64,000 nucleotides of DNA from Egibacteraceae bacterium (GCA_030447925.1 JAUJNX010000001.1:424766-488765), one strand, 5' to 3'. Shown: positions 27,565 to 36,869, counted from the first letter of the stretch. Notes: generated from the sequence alone by a model not told the origin. Numbers and translations: made by a program.

Positions 27565-28920
27565 ATGGCCGAGGCGACGGTACCGACGCAGGCGGCCGGG
27601 CCCGCCGCCCGCGCGGAGCAGGGGGACGCGACCGACCTGCGGCGGGCCATCACCCTGCCGCGGATGTTCCTGTTCATCCTCGGCGACGTGCTGGGCGCGG
27701 GCGTCTACGTGCTCATCGGCACCGTGGCGGGCGAGGTCGGCGGCGCCGTCTGGGCACCGTTCCTGCTGGCCCTGACCTTCGCGCTGTTCACCGCCTTCTC
27801 CTACGCCGAGCTGGTGACCAAGTACCCCCGGGCGGGGGGCGCGTCGGTGTTCGTCCAGCGGGCGTTCGGCAACGACCTGCTGTCGTTCGTCGTCGGCTTC
27901 GCGATGCTGAGCGCGGCGATCGCGGCGGGCGCCTCGCTCGCCTCGGCCTTCGCCGGTGACTACCTCGGCCAGTTCGTCAGCATCGACCCGCGGATCGCGG
28001 CGGTCGTGTTCCTCGTGCTCGTCGCCGCGCTGAACCTGCGCGGCATCGACGAGTCGATGAAGGTCAACGTGGTCCTCACCGTCATCGAGGTCGGCGGTCT
28101 GCTGCTGGCCATCGTGCTCGGCTTCGCGACCGTCGCGACCGGCGGCGGCGACCCGTCCCAGCTCACCTCGTTCGCGACCGACCGCCCGATGGCGCTGGCG
28201 ATCCTCAGCGGCTCCGTGATCGCCTTCTACGCGTTCCTGGGCTTCGAGACCTCCGCCAACGTCGCCGAGGAGTGCATCGAGCCCCGCCGCATCTACCCGA
28301 TCGCGCTGCTGTCGGCGATCGCCGTCGCCGGCGTCGTCTACCTGCTCCTGGGCGCCGCGATCGGGATGGTCGTGCCCCTGGACGAGCTGGCGGACAGCAG
28401 CGCTCCGCTGCTCGGGCTCATCGAGCGCTCGCCGGTCGCGTTCCCGGTCTGGCTGTTCAGCATCATCGCCTTGCTGGCGGTGTCCAACGGCGCGCTGCTG
28501 TTCACCATCGCCGCGTCACGCCTGCTCTACGGCATGGCCCGCGAGGGCCTCGTGCCCCCGGTGCTGGGCCGGCTGAACACCCGCAAGACCCCGCCGGTCG
28601 CGGTGGCGGTCACCCTGGTCCTCACCGCCGGGCTGGTGCTCACCGGCGACCTGGAGACCCTGGCGGAGACGACGGTGCTCCTGCTGGTGATCGTGTTCGC
28701 GGGCATCAACGCGGCGGTGCTGGCCCTGCGCCGCCAGCCGGTCGACGCCCCGCACTTCCGCACCCCGGTGGTGATGCCGATCCTGGCGCTGGTGTCGGTC
28801 GTCGCGGTCATGACCCAGCAGACCGCCGCGACCTGGGGCCGCGCCGGGATCCTGCTGGTCGTCGGCCTGGTCCTCTACGGGCTGTCCCGCCTGGCCACGC
28901 GGCGCGGTTCGCCCGCCTGA
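27565..28920 (+). CDS. APC-superfamily amino acid permease
   Basis: The product is 451 residues with about twelve membrane helices. The first helix has the APC glycine motif GDVLGAGVYVLIGTVAGEVG; the third cytoplasmic region has YAELVTKYPRAGGASVFVQR; helix six has FYAFLGFETSANVAEECIEP, followed by RRIYPIAL. The loop SRLLYGMAREGLVPPVLGRL is also typical. It is an inner membrane amino-acid or polyamine symporter. It follows the tyrosine-degradation genes in the same direction, so import of an aromatic amino acid is possible but not shown. Confidence 0.9.
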   Translation: MAEATVPTQAAGPAARAEQGDATDLRRAITLPRMFLFILGDVLGAGVYVLIGTVAGEVGGAVWAPFLLALTFALFTAFSYAELVTKYPRAGGASVFVQRAFGNDLLSFVVGFAMLSAAIAAGASLASAFAGDYLGQFVSIDPRIAAVVFLVLVAALNLRGIDESMKVNVVLTVIEVGGLLLAIVLGFATVATGGGDPSQLTSFATDRPMALAILSGSVIAFYAFLGFETSANVAEECIEPRRIYPIALLSAIAVAGVVYLLLGAAIGMVVPLDELADSSAPLLGLIERSPVAFPVWLFSIIALLAVSNGALLFTIAASRLLYGMAREGLVPPVLGRLNTRKTPPVAVAVTLVLTAGLVLTGDLETLAETTVLLLVIVFAGINAAVLALRRQPVDAPHFRTPVVMPILALVSVVAVMTQQTAATWGRAGILLVVGLVLYGLSRLATRRGSPA

Positions 28921-29034
28921 CGCGCGCCCGGTCGGGGGTGTGCGGCGCCACCGCCGGGGCATGCATCCTCCCGGCGGTCCTGACCTAGGCTTGGCGCCGA
29001 GCGCCGGCACGACCGACACGAAGGACAGTGAGAG

Positions 29035-29808
29035 ATGGGCAACTTGTTCACGCGGGTGTGGCGGTACCTCGTCGCCGCGCTCACCGGCCGCTTCGAGGAG
29101 GCGGCGGACCCCAAGGTCCAGATCGAGCAGGCCATCGCCGAGGCGCAGAACCAGCACCGCCAGCTGACCCAGCGGGCCGCCTCCGTCATCGCCAACCAGA
29201 AGAAGGCGGAGATGGACCTCGACCGGTCCATGCAGGAGCTCGAGAAGCTCAACTCCTCGACCCGCCAGGCCATCCTCATGGCCGAGGAGGCACAGGCCCG
29301 CGGCGACGAGCAGAAGGCGACCGAGTACACCCAGACGGCGGAGACGTTCGCCAACCGGCTGGTGGCCCAGGAGCAGTCGATCGAGACGCTGAAGCAGCTG
29401 GTGCTCCAGTCCACCGGCGCCGCCGACCAGGCCAAGCAGGCGGTCGACCAGAACGCGCGCCGCCTGCAGGAGCGGCTGTCGGAGCGCCAGAAGCTGCTCA
29501 GCCAGCTCGACCAGGCCAAGATGCAGGAGCAGATGAACGCCGCGCTGGAGTCGGTGTCCGCGACGGTCGGTCGCGACGTCCCCAGCCTGGAGCAGGTCCG
29601 CGACAAGATCGAGACGCGCTACGCCCAGGCCCGCGGCGAGCGCGACACCCCCCCCTGCCCCCCCACCCCCGCGGGGACGGAGCAGGTTGCCCCCGCCCGG
29701 CGGCCATGGGGTCAGAGTCCGCGGTACCAACGGTCGAGACCCCGGATCAGACCGTCTCGGAACCACTTCCTGAAGCGCTCCTCCACGAGCGACCCCTGTT
29801 CCAGATAG
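29035..29808 (+). CDS. pspA: PspA/IM30-family membrane-stress protein, C-terminus lost
   Basis: Residues 1 to about 202 are a normal PspA: an amphipathic N-terminal helix (MGNLFTRVWRYLVAALTGRF), EEAADPKVQIEQAIAEAQNQ, and a long coiled coil ending KIETRYAQARGER. The family binds stressed inner membranes and polymerises. From about 29645 the frame runs through three C-runs (29648-29655, 29658-29664, 29666-29670) into unrelated sequence antisense to the fic remnant. The expected last ~40-60 residues (helix with more Glu/Ala) are missing. AAGGACAGTGAGAG precedes the ATG. The break coincides with the drop in G+C, which suggests a rearrangement or junction rather than a point mutation. Confidence 0.85.
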   Translation: MGNLFTRVWRYLVAALTGRFEEAADPKVQIEQAIAEAQNQHRQLTQRAASVIANQKKAEMDLDRSMQELEKLNSSTRQAILMAEEAQARGDEQKATEYTQTAETFANRLVAQEQSIETLKQLVLQSTGAADQAKQAVDQNARRLQERLSERQKLLSQLDQAKMQEQMNAALESVSATVGRDVPSLEQVRDKIETRYAQARGERDTPPCPPTPAGTEQVAPARRPWGQSPRYQRSRPRIRPSRNHFLKRSSTSDPCSR

Positions 29809-30897
29809 TTGACCTGGAAGACCTCGTCCGTGAGGGGCGTCAGGTCCGTGACCTGTGCCTGGTGCCCCTCGGTCTCCTCCCGTTTGAAGAAGACGAGGCT
29901 GCCGACGACGACACCACGGAAGTCCCTACCCAGCGTATGGAACGAGACGAGTATCTCGGCCTGCGTGCCGGCCCTCAGAACCAGCCTCGTCCAAGCGTGA
30001 TGGTCGCGAAGGTTAGCGAAGTAGTCGTGACGCTTCGCCGCCTCCAGTACCTGGAATCGGTAGTACCCACTGCGGCGGGAGTTGGCGGATTCCGAGTCCG
30101 CGAAGAACTCGCTCTCTGCCAGCTGTGGACCCACCTCGCGACGGAGTTGAGCGACGACCTCTTCGATCTGGTCACGCGCGTAGTCGAGAAGGTTCCCGGA
30201 GAGTTCCTTTGCGCGGTTCCATTCCTCCTTGCTGGACGTGCCCCGCTGCTGGAGGGCATCCCTCACCGCACCGATGACCTGAGAGATGTTATCTGCTTCA
30301 CGCTGTATGTCGGCAGCAAGGCTCATGGCGCGCGTGAGGGCACGGACCTCCACTCCTGAGAACAGATCGACCAGGGACCCCAGGTCGCCGTGAGCGGCAG
30401 CCTCGAGCTCTCTCATCCGGGACCAGAAAGAGGCAGTGGAGGCGGTGTTCGACTACGTGAAGGGTCACCGGCCCTGGCAACGGACGGCTGGCTCGGGCTC
30501 TAGCCAGTCACGTGATGATCCGGGCTGGGTGGTTTCCTCTCACGATCACGCGTGACGAACGCGAGCGCTACCTGGACGCGATGACCAGCTGTGGGTCGCT
30601 GTCGGTGTCCTCGTGAGAGATGATGGCGGCGTCGAGGCCCCGTTCGATCAGTATCTGTGTCACACCGCGGTCGAGGGAGTACAACCGCTCGATAACGCCC
30701 GTCTCTATGGCCCATTCCCGCTGGAGTCGCTCATGAAAGTCCTGCAGCATCCGCGCCGACAGGCGGTCGCGCTGCTCGCTCCACACCTGAGCCAGCGCGG
30801 GCAATTGGTCACTGGCGATGGACCGCCAATCATCGGGTAGATCGGTGAGTGGCGCCCATCTGTACGAGACATCTGGAGAAGCCGGTGTCGGACGCAT
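29712..30897 (-). pseudogene. Fic-family protein gene, scrambled by inversion and deletion
   Basis: Three pieces of one Fic-family gene are present. The N-terminus reads leftward from an ATG at 30897 (WAIETGVIERLYSLDRGVTQ) and stops at 30568. The C-terminal regulatory part reads leftward from 30416 to 29712 (LEAAAHGDLGSLVDLFSG; ending LDRWYRGL). The core between them lies on the opposite strand as a 172-bp inverted block with an internal deletion that removed the HPFx half of the active-site motif HPFxxGNGR, while GNGR survives. An active AMP transferase cannot be made. G+C is clearly lower than in the flanks: 36 of 60 bases in 30001-30060. The gene was probably acquired horizontally. Confidence 0.8.
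30413..30584 (+). other. Inverted core segment of the fic gene
   Basis: Read on the plus strand, 30412-30474 encodes LIRDQKEAVEAVFDYVKGHR, and 30476-30583 in another frame encodes GNGRLARALASHVMIRAGWF, then PLTITRDERERYLDAM. These are consecutive parts of the Fic domain in antiparallel orientation to both flanks. TCATC (30413-30417) and GATGA (30580-30584) form inverted repeats exactly at both ends. Joining the pieces across these 5-bp repeats restores the order of the family. Confidence 0.75.
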
Positions 30898-31033
30898 GAT
30901 GTGTCATTCCCAGCCAGAGGAGTTCGGGGTGACGCACTGCGGCTGGTGTTCGCAGACGCGGTGCGTGGCGGCGACAAGTCTAGGAGTGGGCGTGGCGCGG
31001 CGGCCGCGCGCGGTCGCCTCACGGCGTGCGGCG

Positions 31034-33058
31034 TCAGGCCAGGCGGCGGGTGCGCAGGCGGGTGGCGGCGCGGGTGGCGATCCAGAGGGCCGCGGCGGCG
31101 ACGGCCAGGGCGACCAGCACCGTCGGGGACGCGGGGCCCGTGCGCTCGACGGTCGTGGGGTCGGGGTTGACCAGCACGTGGACGAACAGGAACACCGCCG
31201 GGGCGGCGGCCGCGGCCGACGCCGCGCGCGACCAGGCGGCGAGGCGGGCACCGTCCAGGCCCGGCAGCGGCAGCAGGCCCAGGGCCAGGCCCTGGAGCCC
31301 GACGACGACGGTCGCCGACAGCGCGGCGTCGGCGAGCATGGTCGGGAAGGTCACGGTCGCCGGGTCGACCAGCGGGTCCACCGCGACCGACCACCACGTC
31401 CACGCCACCGCGGTCACCGCCGCCAGGCAGGCCAGGCCCAGCAGCACCGCCCGCCCCGCGTCGGCGGGGCGCGGGCGGCGGCCGTCCAGGACCACCGCGG
31501 CCGCCAGGACGCCGTGGACGGCCCCCGGCTCGAAGCCGGCCAGCAGCGACCCGACCACCAGCACCGCCGCGACGGCCAGGCCGGCGGGGCGGACGCGCAG
31601 CGCGACGCGCTCGCGGGGGACCGCGTGGGCGTACAGCGCCCCGGGCAGCACGGCGGCCAGCGTCGTCACCGTGAGGGCGACGAGCAGCCCGGCCGCCGCC
31701 GCCAGCGCGGCCCCGGCCACGCGCTCCTCCACCCGGTCGAGCAGGCCGTAGAGCAGGGTCGCGACCACCGCCACCAGCGCCACGACCAGCAGGGGCGCGC
31801 GCGGTTCGACGTCCGGCGGTCGCCAGGGGAGCGGCCAGCGCCAGCCGGGACCGCTCACGGTCGTGGCGTCCACGATCCCCGGTGCGGCGCGCACGCCGCG
31901 GCGGCCCGTGCGGGCGGCGACCAGGGCGAGCAGGGCGACGATCCCCAGCGTCGCGGCCGCGTTCGCGAGCAGGCGGGGACCCGGCGCGAAGGCCGCCCCG
32001 AGCGACGGCAGGGTCCGCGCGAACACCGACCGCGCCACCGGCCCGAACGTGCCCACCGGCTCCGGCGGGCGGGCCGGGGCGGGCTCCAGCAGGCGCAGGG
32101 TGGTGGTGTCGCGCCGCGGGCGGGTGGCCGGGGGGCCGGGCTCGGGGGCGGGTGCGGCTGCCGGTGGCGCCGCCGCCTGCGGGTCATCGGCCGGCGGGGC
32201 GGGATCGGCGGGCGCCGCGCCGGGACCCCCGGCCGGCGCGAGGGGCGCGGGGTCCAGGACCGTGAGCGTCGCGGCCCCCAGGGGCTGGCGCCAGTCGCCG
32301 ACGACGCACCAGCCCTCCACGACGGAGGAGCCCGGGGCGGCGTCGGCGGGGACGGTCAGCACGCCGTCGGCGAGGCCGTCGCGCCGCACCAGGTCGGCGA
32401 CGTCGCGCCCGTCCCAGACCGCCGCGATCCGGCCGCCCGTGCACGCCGCGCCGGTCACCGTCACCGTGACGGTCTCGCCCGGCAGGACCTCGGCGCGGGA
32501 CAGGTGCAGCCGCGCCGCCTGCCGGGGCGCGCCGGGCGCGGCGGGCGCGCCCTGCACGTCCTGCCCGGGGTCGGCGGGTGCGGGGTCGGCGGGTGCGGGG
32601 TCGGCGGGTGCGGGGTCGGCGGGTGCGGGGTCGGCGGGTGCGGGGTCGGCGGGTGCGGGGTCGGCGGGTGCGGGGTCGGCGGGTGCGGGGTCGGCGGGTG
32701 CGGGGTCGGCGGGTGCGGGGTCGGCGGGTGCGGGGTCGCCGGGTGCCGGGCCGCCGGGTGCGGGGGCCGGGTCCGTCGGTGCGGGGTCGGCGGCGCCGGG
32801 GCCCTCCCCGCCGGCCCCGCCCGGGCCGAGGTCCGCGCCCGGGCCGACGTGGGTGCCGGGGTCGGCGGCGTCCGGGTCGGGGGTGGGCCCGCTCTGCCCG
32901 TCGCCCGCCGGGGTCGGCGGCGCGGGCGCCGGGTCCGGCGGCAGGCCGGCCGGGCTCTCCGCGCTGGTCGCCGACGCCTCCTGCGCGCTGCCCGGCGCGG
33001 GCCACGCCATCAGCACGAGCAGGACCGCGACGAGGGCCGCTCGGATGGCGCGGGTCAT
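31034..33058 (-). CDS. FGLLP-motif-type membrane protein with secreted ADPAP-repeat stalk
   Basis: The product is 674 residues. A signal peptide (residues 1-25, ending GSAQ) precedes a Pro/Ala/Asp-rich extracellular stalk with eleven perfect ADPAP pentapeptides. A small beta-domain follows (LHLSRAEVLPGETVTVTVTG, with two Cys at ACTGG and GWCVVG), then a second low-complexity linker. After residue ~340 come about seven or eight membrane helices including GLALGLLPLPGLDGARLAAW, which resembles the FGLLP motif of a family of actinobacterial membrane proteins. There is no HExxH, so it is not a site-2 protease despite the LPLPGLDG likeness. It is probably a cell-wall-spanning surface protein; its function is unknown. 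Confidence 0.72.
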   Translation of the reverse strand: MTRAIRAALVAVLLVLMAWPAPGSAQEASATSAESPAGLPPDPAPAPPTPAGDGQSGPTPDPDAADPGTHVGPGADLGPGGAGGEGPGAADPAPTDPAPAPGGPAPGDPAPADPAPADPAPADPAPADPAPADPAPADPAPADPAPADPAPADPAPADPAPADPGQDVQGAPAAPGAPRQAARLHLSRAEVLPGETVTVTVTGAACTGGRIAAVWDGRDVADLVRRDGLADGVLTVPADAAPGSSVVEGWCVVGDWRQPLGAATLTVLDPAPLAPAGGPGAAPADPAPPADDPQAAAPPAAAPAPEPGPPATRPRRDTTTLRLLEPAPARPPEPVGTFGPVARSVFARTLPSLGAAFAPGPRLLANAAATLGIVALLALVAARTGRRGVRAAPGIVDATTVSGPGWRWPLPWRPPDVEPRAPLLVVALVAVVATLLYGLLDRVEERVAGAALAAAAGLLVALTVTTLAAVLPGALYAHAVPRERVALRVRPAGLAVAAVLVVGSLLAGFEPGAVHGVLAAAVVLDGRRPRPADAGRAVLLGLACLAAVTAVAWTWWSVAVDPLVDPATVTFPTMLADAALSATVVVGLQGLALGLLPLPGLDGARLAAWSRAASAAAAAPAVFLFVHVLVNPDPTTVERTGPASPTVLVALAVAAAALWIATRAATRLRTRRLA
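32566..32730. repeat. Eleven perfect 15-bp tandem repeats
   Basis: The unit CGGGGTCGGCGGGTG is repeated eleven times without change and continues as two degenerate copies to 32760. On the minus strand it encodes the ADPAP stalk of the membrane protein. Perfect identity means recent expansion or homogenisation, and changes by whole units keep the frame. Confidence 0.95.
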
Positions 33059-33274
33059 GCGTGGCCCCGGGTTAGCTAGGAACTAGTACTCCGGCATCTT
33101 CCCTTGTCCTCACGGCCGTGTCGAGCCCGGTGCCCTCTCCAAGCTGCTCACCTGCTCACCTGGTCCCTGGTCCCGCTGCCCCGGCCCACCCGTGCGCGGA
33201 TCATGGGCGCGGTCATGCGCGGCATGACCGCCCGCGCGCGGGAGGCCGCCGCGGCGGGCACCTAGGATGCAGCC
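33059..33274 (+). other. Intergenic region before proS with a possible C-terminal gene remnant
   Basis: A frame without start codon ends at a TAG at 33262-33264 and reads LLTWSLVPLPRPTRARIMGA, VMRGMTARAREAAAAGT. The Trp/Pro pattern followed by an Arg/Ala-rich helix resembles the end of SRPBCC-type proteins, but there is too little to assign. An 8-base tandem CTCACCTG duplicates at about 33146-33162. The segment just after 33075 is A+T-richer and may hold the promoter of the FGLLP gene. Confidence 0.25.
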
Positions 33275-34670
33275 ATGGCGCAGACCCCCATCCTCACCCC
33301 CAGGCCGACGACTTCCCGCGTTGGTACCAGGACGTCGTCGCGAAGGCGGAGCTGGCCGAGAACGGCGCGTTCCGGGGGTCGATGATCATCCGGCCGTGGG
33401 GCTACGCGCTGTGGGAGCACATCCAGGCGGAGATGGACCGGCGCATCAAGGCGACCGGGCACAGCAACGTCATGTTCCCGTCGCTGATCCCCTACTCCTA
33501 CTTCGAGCGCGAGGCCCAGCACGTCGAGGGCTTCAGCCCTGAGCTGGCCGTCGTGACCACCGCGGGGGCGAGGAGCTGGCGGAGCCGCTGGTCGTGCGCC
33601 CGACGTCGGAGACCGTCATCGGCGACGCGATGTCGCGCTGGGTCCAGGGCCACCGCGACCTGCCGCTGCTGCTCAACCAGTGGTGCAACGTCATGCGCTG
33701 GGAGCTGCGCCCGCGCCTGTTCCTGCGCACCACCGAGTTCCTCTGGCAGGAGGGCCACACCGCCCACGCGACCGCCGAGCAGGCGCGCGGGGAGAGCCAG
33801 CTGATCCTCCACAGCGTCTACGACGACGTCATCCGCAACGTCCTGGCGATCCCGTCGGTGCTGGGCATCAAGACCCCCCGCGAGCGCTTCGCCGGTGCGG
33901 TGGAGACCTTCACGCTGGAGGCGCTCATGCGCGACGGCAAGGCGCTCCAGGCGGGGACCAGCCACGACCTCGGCGAGAACTTCGCCCGCGCCTTTGGGAT
34001 CCAGTACTCCGACGCGCAGGGCACCCGCCAGCACGCGCACACGACGTCGTGGGGCGTGTCGACGCGGATCGTCGGCGGCCTGGTCATGACCCACGGCGAC
34101 GACCGCGGGCTGCGCCTCCCGCCGGCGGTCGCGCCGGTGCAGGTCGTCGTCCTGGCCATCAAGGACGAGGTGCTGGAGGAGGCGGAGCGCGTCACCGGCG
34201 AGCTCGTCGCCGCCGGCGTCCGCGCCCGCCTGGACGCCAACACCGCGCAGTCGTTCGGCCGCCGCACGGTCGACTGGGAGCTGCGCGGCGTGCCCGTGCG
34301 CCTGGAGATCGGCCCGCGCGACCTGGCCGCGGGGACGGTCACCCGCGTCCGCCGCGACCGCGGCGGCAAGGAGACCATCGCCCTGGACGCGGTGGTCACC
34401 GACACCCTCGCGGCCATCGACGCGATCCAGGCCAACCTGCTGGACGAGGCCGAGACGTTCCGCGACGCCCACACCCGCGATGCCGCCAAGGTCGACGAGG
34501 TCGACGGCACCGGCTTCTGGCGCGTCCCCTGGGACGCGGTCGGGGAGTCGGGCGAGGACGCGCTCAACGAGCGCGGGTACTCGGTGCGCTGCCTGACCCG
34601 CGCGGACGGCGGCGTCCCCCAGTCCGTCGACGAGCCCGACCTCACCGCCTGGATCGCCCGCGCCTACTGA
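33275..34670 (+). CDS. proS: Prolyl-tRNA synthetase, archaeal/eukaryotic type, with two apparent frameshifts
   Basis: Class II enzyme charging tRNA-Pro. Motifs include GAFRGSMIIRPWGYALWEHI, RPTSETVIGDAMSRWVQGHR (motif 2 region: LFLRTTEFLWQEGHTAHATA), GTSHDLGENFARAFGIQYSD, and the compact C-terminal zinc-like domain ending ARAY, as in archaeal-type enzymes. The reading frame changes twice: in the C5 run 33297-33301 and in the G5 run 33564-33568. Adding one base to each gives one 465-residue protein with continuous homology. As the enzyme is essential unless another copy exists, sequencing undercalls are the likelier explanation. The ATG at 33275 starts MAQTPILTP. Confidence 0.9.
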
Positions 34671-34744
34671 TCCGGGCCCCACCGCGGCGCGGGGTGCCGC
34701 AGAATCACCTCCTCACCCACGCGCCCAGCGAGGAGGGCCCGCCC

Positions 34745-36307
34745 GTGACCACCTACCGCAGCCCCTGGCCCGACGTCGAGATCCCCGACGCCACCCTGCC
34801 GGACCACGTCCTGCGACGGGCGGCCGACCACCCGGACAAGCCGGCGCTGGTCGACGGCCCGACGGGGCGCACGATCACCTACGGCGAGCTCGCGCTGGGG
34901 GTCCGGCTGATGGCGGCGGGGCTCGCGCAGCGGGGCTTCGGCAAGGGCGACGTGTTCGCGATCTACCTGCCCAACGTGCCGGAGTACGCGGTGGCGCTGC
35001 TCGGGGTCGCGGCGGCCGGGGGCATCGCCACGACCATCAACCCGCTCTACACCGTCGACGAGCTGGCCCACCAGCTGGACGACGCGGGCGCGCGCTACCT
35101 GCTGACCATCCCGCTGTTCCTCGACAGGGCCAGGGAGGCGGCGGGGCGCACCGGGATCGAGGAGGTGTTCGTCCTCGGCGAGGCGGAGGGCGCGACCCCG
35201 GTGATGGCGCTGCTCGCCAACGACGGGACGCCACCCGACGTCACCGTCGACCCGGGCGACGTCGTGGTGCTGCCGTACTCCAGCGGCACGACCGGCCTGC
35301 CCAAGGGCGTGCAGGTCAGCCACCGCAACATCGTGGCCAACTGCGCCCAGTGCGAGCCGGTGCTGACCCTGCACCCCGAGGACCGCGTCCTCGCCGTCCT
35401 GCCGTTCTTCCACATCTACGGCATGGTCGTGCTGCTGAGCATGGGCCTGTCGCAGGGGTCGACGCTGGTGACCATGCCGCGCTTCGACCTCAAGGACTAC
35501 CTCCAGCTGATCCAGGACCAGCGCATCACGGTGCTGTTCATCGTCCCCCCGATCGGGCTGGCGCTGGCCCGCCACCCCCTCGTCGAGGACTTCGACCTGT
35601 CCAGCGTCCGGCTGGTCCTGTCCGGCGCCGCGCCCATGAGCGCGGAGCTGGAGGAGGCGATCGGGCGGCGCACCGGCGCGATCAGCGCGCAGGGCTACGG
35701 CATGACCGAGACCGCGACGGTCCTGTCCGCCAACCCGGCGGAGGAGTCCGAGCTGCGCCACGGGTCGGTGGGCCGGCTGGCGCCCAACGTCGAGGCGCGG
35801 GTCGTCGGCCCGGACGGGGCCGACGTCGCGGCGGGCGAGCAGGGCGAGCTGCTGTTCCGCGGCCCCAACGTCGTGCGCGGCTATCTGAACAACCCCGACG
35901 CGACGGCCGCGACGTTCGACGCCGACGGCTGGATCCACACCGGGGACGTGGGCTACATCGACGCGGACGGCTACCTCTTCGTGGTCGACCGCGTGAAGGA
36001 GCTCATCAAGTACAAGGGACTGCAGGTCGCCCCCGCGGAGCTGGAGGCCGTGCTGGTCCAGCACCCGTCGGTCGCCGACGCCGCGGTCATCCGCGTCCCC
36101 GACGAGGAGGCCGGCGAGATCCCCAAGGCCTTCGTCGTCGCCCGCGGCGAGGTCACCGACGACGACGTCATGGCCTTCGTCGCCGAGCGCGTGGCGCCGT
36201 ACAAGCGCGTGCGCGTGGTGGAGTTCGTCGACGAGATCCCCAAGTCGGCGTCCGGGAAGATCCTGCGCCGCGTGCTGATGGCCCGCGAAGCCGAATCGTC
36301 CGTCTGA
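34745..36307 (+). CDS. Acyl-CoA synthetase, 4-coumarate-CoA ligase-like
   Basis: The product is 520 residues from a GTG. It shows the ANL superfamily adenylation motifs: P-loop YSSGTTGLPKGVQVSH, FFHIYG, the GYGMTET motif, TGDVGYIDADGYLFVVDR, KYKGLQVAPAELEAVL hinge and the catalytic Lys in SGKILRRVL. It would activate an aryl or fatty acid with ATP and CoA. It follows proS by 74 bases in the same direction. The plant-like 4CL wording suggests a phenylpropanoid-like or medium-chain substrate; that is inference. Confidence 0.9.
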   Translation: MTTYRSPWPDVEIPDATLPDHVLRRAADHPDKPALVDGPTGRTITYGELALGVRLMAAGLAQRGFGKGDVFAIYLPNVPEYAVALLGVAAAGGIATTINPLYTVDELAHQLDDAGARYLLTIPLFLDRAREAAGRTGIEEVFVLGEAEGATPVMALLANDGTPPDVTVDPGDVVVLPYSSGTTGLPKGVQVSHRNIVANCAQCEPVLTLHPEDRVLAVLPFFHIYGMVVLLSMGLSQGSTLVTMPRFDLKDYLQLIQDQRITVLFIVPPIGLALARHPLVEDFDLSSVRLVLSGAAPMSAELEEAIGRRTGAISAQGYGMTETATVLSANPAEESELRHGSVGRLAPNVEARVVGPDGADVAAGEQGELLFRGPNVVRGYLNNPDATAATFDADGWIHTGDVGYIDADGYLFVVDRVKELIKYKGLQVAPAELEAVLVQHPSVADAAVIRVPDEEAGEIPKAFVVARGEVTDDDVMAFVAERVAPYKRVRVVEFVDEIPKSASGKILRRVLMAREAESSV

Positions 36308-36377
36308 GGGTTATCTCGGTCCCCCTCGGTCACCCTGACGACGATCAGAGTCGTAGATGTGAGGGGACAGAACAGCC

Positions 36378-36788
36378 ATGGCAAGCACCAGCAGGGACGT
36401 GCAGGACAACCAGGTGGTCCAGACCCGCAACTCCGGCGACGTCGACGGCAACGGGATGGCGATCGCCAGCCTGGTCGTCGGGATGCTCGCGGCGACCATG
36501 GCCTTCCTGGTCCTGTCGTCGCCGGGCGCGATCCTGTTCGGGCTGATCGCGATCGGCCTGGGCATCGCCGGCCTCGGCAAGGCCAACCGCTTCGGCGGGC
36601 TGCACAAGGGCCTGGCCATCAGCGGCATCGTGAGCGGGCTCCTCGGCCTGGTGGTCGGCGGCGCGGTCATCGCCGGCCTGGTCGCCCTGGGCAACGAGGC
36701 GCAGGACCGCCTGCAGGACCCGGCCGTCCAGGACCGCCTCCAGGACGTCCAGAGCGAGGTCGAGGAGGCCGTTCCCGACGGTCGCTGA
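36378..36788 (+). CDS. DUF4190-type small membrane protein
   Basis: The product is 136 residues. After a polar N-terminus (about 25 residues) come two or three hydrophobic helices with the DUF4190 pattern GMAIASLVVGMLAA, ILFGLIAIGLGIAGLGKANR and GGLHKGLAISGIVSGLLGLV. The C-terminal ~30 residues are charged and rich in Gln/Asp (QDRLQDPAVQDRLQDVQSEV, an apparent short repeat of QDRLQD). It lies in the inner membrane; function unknown. A strong hairpin terminator follows. Confidence 0.8.
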   Translation: MASTSRDVQDNQVVQTRNSGDVDGNGMAIASLVVGMLAATMAFLVLSSPGAILFGLIAIGLGIAGLGKANRFGGLHKGLAISGIVSGLLGLVVGGAVIAGLVALGNEAQDRLQDPAVQDRLQDVQSEVEEAVPDGR

Positions 36789-36820
36789 TCGGGGCGGCTC
36801 CACCGGCTCCACCGCTTCTC

Positions 36821-36850
36821 CGAGGCCCGCCGCACCCGCGGCGGGCCTCG
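36821..36850. terminator. Bidirectional hairpin terminator
   Basis: CGAGGCCCGCC (36821-36831) pairs perfectly with GGCGGGCCTCG (36840-36850) around an 8-base loop. It lies between the convergent DUF4190 and glycosyltransferase genes, and can serve both strands. Confidence 0.8.
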
Positions 36851-36869
36851 CCGGTCCCCGGGCTCCCGC

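Noticed and set aside
30898..31033. tRNA or att site at the edge of the fic island
   Set aside because: No cloverleaf pattern, GGTTCGA arm or direct repeat matching the other edge was found.
32566..32760. CRISPR-like regular repeat
   Set aside because: Units are directly adjacent without spacers and encode an in-frame pentapeptide.
31034..33058. Site-2 protease
   Set aside because: LPLPGLDG resembles the second metal motif, but there is no HExxH anywhere in the membrane part.
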